From positions 193,424,695 through 193,488,694 of the forward strand of contig NC_081415.1 of assembly GCF_030272615.1 (NCBI RefSeq): a stretch of DNA of 64,000 bases, read 5' to 3'. The stretch's first letter is position 1. Each line of letters opens with the position of its first letter. The notes below the pieces were generated by a model. The model saw nothing but the letters and a program-made list of their open reading frames with translations, made no database searches and was not told the origin of the DNA. The position numbers and the translations under genes were made by a program. This DNA comes from Cryptomeria japonica (lineage: Eukaryota > Streptophyta > Pinopsida > Cupressales > Cupressaceae). Below, piece after piece: positions 58,519 through 64,000 of this stretch.

Positions 58519-61500
58519 CTAGTTACCATCCTTCTCAGAGGCCCACTTAGCCAGATAGTCAGCGACCTTATTCCACTCATGGGGAATATGGATCATGTGT
58601 TCCATCCTAGAACTAATCTCCAAGATCTGTTGAGCAACCAAAGCTAGTTGCCAGTTCACACTAGTCACCTTCTTAACAATTAGCATATTGACAATAATCT
58701 GGGAATCCGATTCACAAATAACCATACGCCATCCCAGAGCAAAAGCCCATTCAAGGGCATGAAGAATAGCAAGACCCTCCATAAAATTGTTAGCCTGTCG
58801 CCCTTGATGAATAGAAAAGAACACCACCTTACCCTCCTATCTCTTCCTACTCCACCAATCCCCGCTGGACCTGGATTACCGCGTGAGGAACCATCAGTAT
58901 TAATCTTCAAAATATCTTCACGAGGTGGGAGCCATCTACCCTCCCTTTGAACCTTCTTCTTTGCCCTTCTACCTCTTCTGACACACGCAGAAGATGGAGA
59001 CAAACCCTTGAGGCCTAGTCTTTCCATAATATCATTATCCTCTCTGTCCAAAGGGAACATCACCTCACACTTTGCTTCCACTATCTCATGAAGCATGCCC
59101 ATAATTTTATGCCAAACTTGGGAGACAGCTAGGTTTTCTGCCCGAAAAATTCTTCGATTTCTCTCCAGCCATATTTGCCACAAAATGAAAGTAGGTCCAA
59201 TATTCCACACAATCTGAAGGAAAGGGACCAAGGTAGGAGGCTTACCCCATCTAATCCAAAAGTCCACCAGGGATGAGGCATGGACACAAGGATGTTTCCA
59301 TACACTCCAACATGAATGCCAGAGCTGGAAAGAGAAAGGGCACTAGAAAAACAAATGTGAAAATTCCTCCTCACCTATACCACATAGAACACACTTAGAA
59401 GGACCTTGAAAACCACGCTTCTGAATATTGTCCCAAGTTAAACATCCGTTCAAGGCAAGCGTCCACATAAAGCAATTGTACTTAGGCCATGAAAACTTAT
59501 TCCAAACATATTTCCACCACTGAACCTCCCCACCAGTTAGCCATTGAGAAAGAAGTTGTCGATACCCACTAGCAACAGTGAAAGTGCCCTTGGGATTTGG
59601 AAGCCAAGCTAGAGTATCCTTCTCCTTGATGGAGTTACAATACCTACTAGTTAAAATACCATATAGCTCATCGCGTTCCTTCTACAAACCAACTGCAGGC
59701 CAAGCTCCAAGATCCTTCCACTTTGCCATCTCCAACTGCCCATTCTAATAATAAGACTTGAAATCAATAACTCTAAACCAACCTACCTCCTGGAAATGTC
59801 GACATAAATTTGTCAAATTGGGGTACTGAGAGATAATGGGAGGAAAGCCATCCCAAGAATCATACCAGAAAAAAGCCTCCTCCCCCTTTTTACAAATCCA
59901 AAATAGGCCGGCCTTAACGAGAGCAGCTCCCTTTTTAAGTGTATTCCATATCACGGACCCCTTCCCTATCATAGGGTATCTAGGGATATCTTCCTTCAGA
60001 ACCCCTGGAAGGTACTTATGGGCCAGGATCCTAGCCCAGACTTTGTCCTGTTCCACACACCATCTCCAATACAGCTTTGCAGCCAACACCTGCCCAAATA
60101 GAGTAGCCTGCCTTAAACCCAATCCCCGAGCAACTGCTTCAGACTACATATTGTTTCCCATTTAACCAGGCTCCACTTTGAACCCAAAAAATTACCAGCC
60201 CACAGGAATTGCCTTGCCAAGGCATCCAAATCCTTAACAAAGCCTGCAAGAGCCACCTGGGGAGTGCCCGAACCACCGACATGAGTAGTTGAATCCGCCC
60301 AGTGAAAGATAACCACATTTGAGCCCACTGATTCACCTTCTGACGAAACTTATCAATGATGTACTGCCAAGATTCCCAAAAGAGATGGGTATACCTAGGT
60401 ATTTCAAGGGGAGAGAACCAAACTGGAACCTTAGAATCTGAGCAATCCTCAATTGAATAGGGCCAGGTGTATTGAAGAAGAAGATGGAAGATTTATCCTC
60501 ATTAATTAACTGACCAGGCGTTGCAAGATAGATATCCAAAACCTTGCGAAAATTCATAGCTTCTCTTATCTTAGTCAGTCCCATCAAAACAGTGTCATCC
60601 GCAAACTGAAGGTGTGATTACGGAGCTATACCATCTCCCCATCTCCACCCATGGATAAGGTCCCTCTCCACACTCATCTTCATCAATATTCCTAGCCCTT
60701 CAACAAGAAAAATGAATAGATAAGGGGAAAGGAGGTCCCCCTGCCTCAGACCCCTAGGGGCACTAAAGAGCTCAATAGGCTCACCATTAACCAAAATAGA
60801 AAAAGAGGTTGAAGTCACACAGCTCATAACCCAAAGGATCCACTCCTCATCAAAACCAAAGGCTCCAAGAGCTTTCTGAAGGAAGGACCACCGAACTCTA
60901 TCATAAGCCTTTGCCATATCAAGCTTGATGAACATGGCTTTATCCTTGGAAGTTGCCATAGAATGAATAGTTTCAGTAGCAATGACCACCCCATCAAGAA
61001 TTTGTCTACCCTCCACAAAACCACTATACTCTTCTGAAATAAGATACTTCAGCCATTTTTTCAATCTCTCAGCTATCACCTTAGAGATGATTTTATAAAT
61101 AACATTGCACAAAGAAATAGGGTGGAACTGACTTAATCGTTCAACACCTTCGCACTTGGGAATAAGCACAAGGAAAGTGGAGTTCAAAGCACGAAGCATC
61201 TATTTGTTCCTCTGGGATTCCTGGACCACCTCCATTAAGTCCATCTTGATTATATCCCAAAATTCATGGTAAAATTCAATGGGGAAGCCATCGGGGCTCG
61301 GAGCTTTCCCTTTCTTCATCTGAAAAACAACTCCCTCTAGTTCCTCAAGTGAGACGGGGCCCATAAGATGCTCATTCATCTCTCTAGTAGCCAAAGGAGG
61401 TATGCAAGAGAGGACTTGGGATTCCTCCTCAGAACCCCCTTGAGATTCTTCCCTAAACAAGGAAGCAAAGTATTGAACAGTCTCTCAAGACATCTCCTGC

Positions 61501-62690
61501 ATTGAAGCCAGCTGCTCACCCCTATTGTTGACAAGAACATGGATAGAATGACCGTGACGTCTGGCTTTCACTGACTGAAAGAAGAAAGCAGTGTAATTAT
61601 CACCTTCTTGCAACCATTCAACTCTTACCCTTTGCTTCCAATAAATTTCCTCACGAAGTTCACATTCCTCCAAATTTTTCAAAGCCTTAGCTTCCTCTCT
61701 GCTGAGGACCTCAGACAAACCAAACTCTCTTATCTGTCTTGTAATACCATCCAACTCATCTTGGGCAACCGCTTTGGCATGGAAGATGTTGCCAAAACAT
61801 TGACGATTCCAACGTTTAAGTTGGTACTTGACATATTGCAACTTCTTGGCGAAGGTGTACATAGCAATGCCGAAGGCGGGTCTTCTATTCCTCCACCATT
61901 CTGCCACATAGACATACAAAGATGGTTCTCGCAGCCACAAGCTGAAACTTGAAAGAGGGAGATAGAGTGATTCAACCAGAGGAGGCAGAGAGTTTAATGG
62001 GCCAGTGATCCGACCCCTTCTAGTCTAAGATCTTTGTATAGGTAGACCAACCACCACCCACCCAGAAGCAAGAAACTAGAAAACGATCAAGCCTCTCTGC
62101 AATGCAATCATCCCCAATCCTCCGATTATTCCAAGTAAACTAGTCGTTTCTAGGTTTAATGTCCATCAGATGTAAAGACAAAATGTTATCACGCATCCGC
62201 AAGGCCGACTGCTCCAACCGCATAACTCCCCCTCTCTTCTTAGCCAGCTCTAAGATAGCATTAAAATCCCCAACCATAATCCATGGGTGGTAGGGTGCCA
62301 CACTACGAATAAAGGTGATGTGAGTCTAAAAAATTTGCTTACCCTGTAAGTCAATAGGCACATAAATATTGGAGAAAAGAATAGATTCCCCTGTCTCAAG
62401 ACTGGCTGCAATCATTGAAAGGGAAGATTTAGATGACATCCACCAAAGAGGGCGAACCTTGACCGGGTCCCATAAACAGGTCATCCCCTCCTCAACAAAC
62501 CAACAACCCCAATACATAGGCAATCTCCTCTCCCCCAAAGTTTAGGAAGTAGTCCAGTCATACTATCCACTGATAATTTAGTCTCTTGTAGAAAAAGAAC
62601 ATCCGGCGAATGCTTTCTTACCAACTCACGAACAGCTTTTTGTCAAAGACCACTATTCAAGCCCCTAACATTCCAAGAGAGAACTATCAT
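58519..62690 (-). pseudogene. LINE ORF2 (endonuclease-RT-zf-RNase H), decayed
   Basis: The ATG at 62688-62690 opens IVLSWNVRGLNSG, the start of the AP-type endonuclease, with LFLQETKLS soon after; stops and frameshifts follow to about 62000. A linker (61975-61485) and the reverse transcriptase follow: FHPISLCNVIYKIISKVI, FIKLDMAKAYDRVRWSFL, PRGLRQGDLLSPYLF, and an intact catalytic FADDTVLMG (60592-60603 codes FADD). A zf-RVT part lies near 59130-59450. RNase H shows ILKINTDGSSRGNPGPAG near 58910, then, after a frameshift, ESDSQIIVNML and WNKVADYLAKWASE, ending at 58519. It is dead because of stops near 61485, 61200 and 60620. Confidence 0.85.
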
Positions 62691-64000
62691 TTTGGGGGAT
62701 TCAAAAAGTGAGAATCAAGTCTCTTAACTGACCCTGACTCAACCAAGTTTTCCCCCATCAATTTTATCTTCTCCAGATCCTTCTTTCTTCTTGGCTTAGG
62801 CCCTCTATCAGCTGACCCTTTTTTCATGTCCTTCTGATGAAGACCCAACTGAAGAGAAGGCTTGCTTCTCTTCGTCACATTAGGCCCTGATTTTATAATT
62901 GAAAGAGAATCACCCGCCTCATCCATTATCACTTTTGCAATAGGATTTAGTTTCTCCTATAACTCCTGATGGGAATCCATATCCATTTGCAAGAGACTAC
63001 CAACATGCGGGTTTTGAGAAGCATCTTGAATTGCCCCCTCTTGTCCTGTTGCCAGAGTATTTTGTTCCAAACTCAGCAATCCCGAATTGACTTCCTGCTG
63101 ACTAAGATCATCCAGGACTTCAAATCTATTAAAAGTATCTTCTTCCAATCTCTCCTTCAAGGTTCTCTTTTGACCCTTGTTCTTATTGCGAGCCTTGACC
63201 GAAATAAAGCCATTAGCCCCTGCAATAGTCTCAAAACTGGGGGCCTTACCTTTGTCAGACCCCAGCGGGTTTCGGGGTTGCACATAAGGTTGAGGCTCAC
63301 TAGGTTTTGATCTTGGGCATCTTCTCTGTAAATGACCATATTCATGACATAATTGGCATCTAAAGGGAAGGGTTTCATAATCTAGCTGTTGAACCCAAGA
63401 ATAAGACACAATACAAATATCCATAGAATCTGGCAATGGCTTACTTAATCAATTTCGACATAGATGCAGGCGAAAGTCATTACCTTTTTTATCTAAGTTT
63501 GTTGAGATGCCCCAACCGGTTTCCCCAACAGTGAAGCCACCATACGCAAAATGTCATCCCGCCAACACTCAACCGAGAATCTAGGAAGCCTAACCCAAAC
63601 TGGCACACAATTTGGAAGCTCCTCTGAGGGGTTGAAGCCAACATGCCATGGTTTCATGAACAATCCAGTTTGGTTATGAAAGTAGGGACCGCCTTCAAAT
63701 GCCTTATTATGATCTGCCATGCAGTTGAAGGTGACCACAAAGTAGTTATTTGCCAACAACATAATGTCCATCTCCCCCTCTGGCGCTCAAGTCCGGTGAG
63801 CCCAAGTTTCCAAAAATTGCAACGAAACCCTTATTCCCAAAAATTTGCACAACAAAGAATGTTGTGAATGATAAGCTACCTCTTCAGCAATCCATTCCGG
63901 CTGAGTGACTAACCTTGGTCTCTCCTTTGATCATTCCAGGCATCCATTAACTTTCGGGATACGGGAACTGCTAGGCGGTCCAAGTCCGTCGCCCCCCACG
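62687..64000 (-). pseudogene. LINE ORF1 with DUF4283 and zinc knuckle, partial
   Basis: The N-terminus is off the window. DUF4283 reads LANNYFVVTFNCMADHNKAF, EGGPYFHNQTGLFMKPW, then CVPVWVRLPRFSVECW, with a frame break near 63490-63440. The zinc knuckle is intact: CQLCHEYGHLQRRC (C-x2-C-x4-H-x4-C, about 63317-63358). A Lys/Arg/Ser-rich tail with a stop near 62957 ends HFLNPPK at 62687. It would coat LINE RNA. The stop TGA (62687-62689) overlaps the ATG of ORF2. Confidence 0.8.

Larger units (their letters stand above)
58316..64000 (-). mobile_element. L1-type LINE, minus strand, runs off the right edge
   Basis: An A-rich tail (read on minus, near 58316-58340) follows TTTACCCCCTTTTT-like sequence, a typical plant L1 3' end. 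Going upstream on minus are ORF2 (58519-62690) and ORF1 (62687 to beyond 64000). ORF2 has stops and frameshifts, but domains are better kept than in the 23-30 kb LINE, so it is the younger of the two. The 5' end is off the window. Confidence 0.85.

Overview
The window looks like nuclear DNA of a seed plant with a large, repeat-filled genome. A conifer or other gymnosperm is my best guess, from the AT-rich background, the dense nested transposon remains, several plant L1-type LINEs, a Tat-like Ty3/gypsy element and an intronless PPR-DYW gene. The species cannot be fixed from sequence alone. Only two genes look intact: a 814-residue PPR-DYW protein (50610-53054, minus) and a 60-residue secreted or membrane peptide (10267-10449, plus). 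Nearly everything else is mobile DNA or its wreckage.

Layout: 1-8.1 kb is the 3' part of a Tat-like Ty3/gypsy element: integrase end, spacer, a decayed antisense plant-mobile-domain ORF, polypurine tract and LTR. 8.2-9.4 kb is a piece of the 5' region of a LINE, repeated at 23.1-24.1 kb. 10.0-10.7 kb holds the small peptide gene with its own promoter. 11.4-20.9 kb mixes inverted repeats, three PPR relics, a LINE ORF1 relic and a diverged segmental duplication; its centrepiece is a ~2-kb foldback (13400-15387) with ~1-kb arms. 23.1-30.6 kb is a decayed LINE on the plus strand. 30.6-34.5 kb has no recognisable gene.

34.5-49.0 kb is the most unusual part. An 11,330-bp DNA transposon (37451-48780) has near-perfect terminal inverted repeats starting GGGTA and a 4-bp TATA target duplication. 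It carries a decayed DDE-type transposase gene (plus), a decayed multi-exon second gene (minus), subterminal repeats near both ends, a ~360-bp tandem array, a palindromic array and pyrimidine tracts. I suspect a Sola-like superfamily member. It sits in an older LINE ORF1 on the minus strand, whose reading frame resumes across the insertion point. Two shorter elements with similar ends (34514-36170 and 53748-54217) suggest non-autonomous relatives.

50.6-53.1 kb is the PPR-DYW gene. 53.7-58.3 kb has a MITE-like element, a tRNA-derived SINE remnant, a short tandem duplication and an LTR-like segment. 58.3 kb to the right edge is a large LINE on the minus strand; its ORF1 stop and ORF2 start overlap as ATGA.
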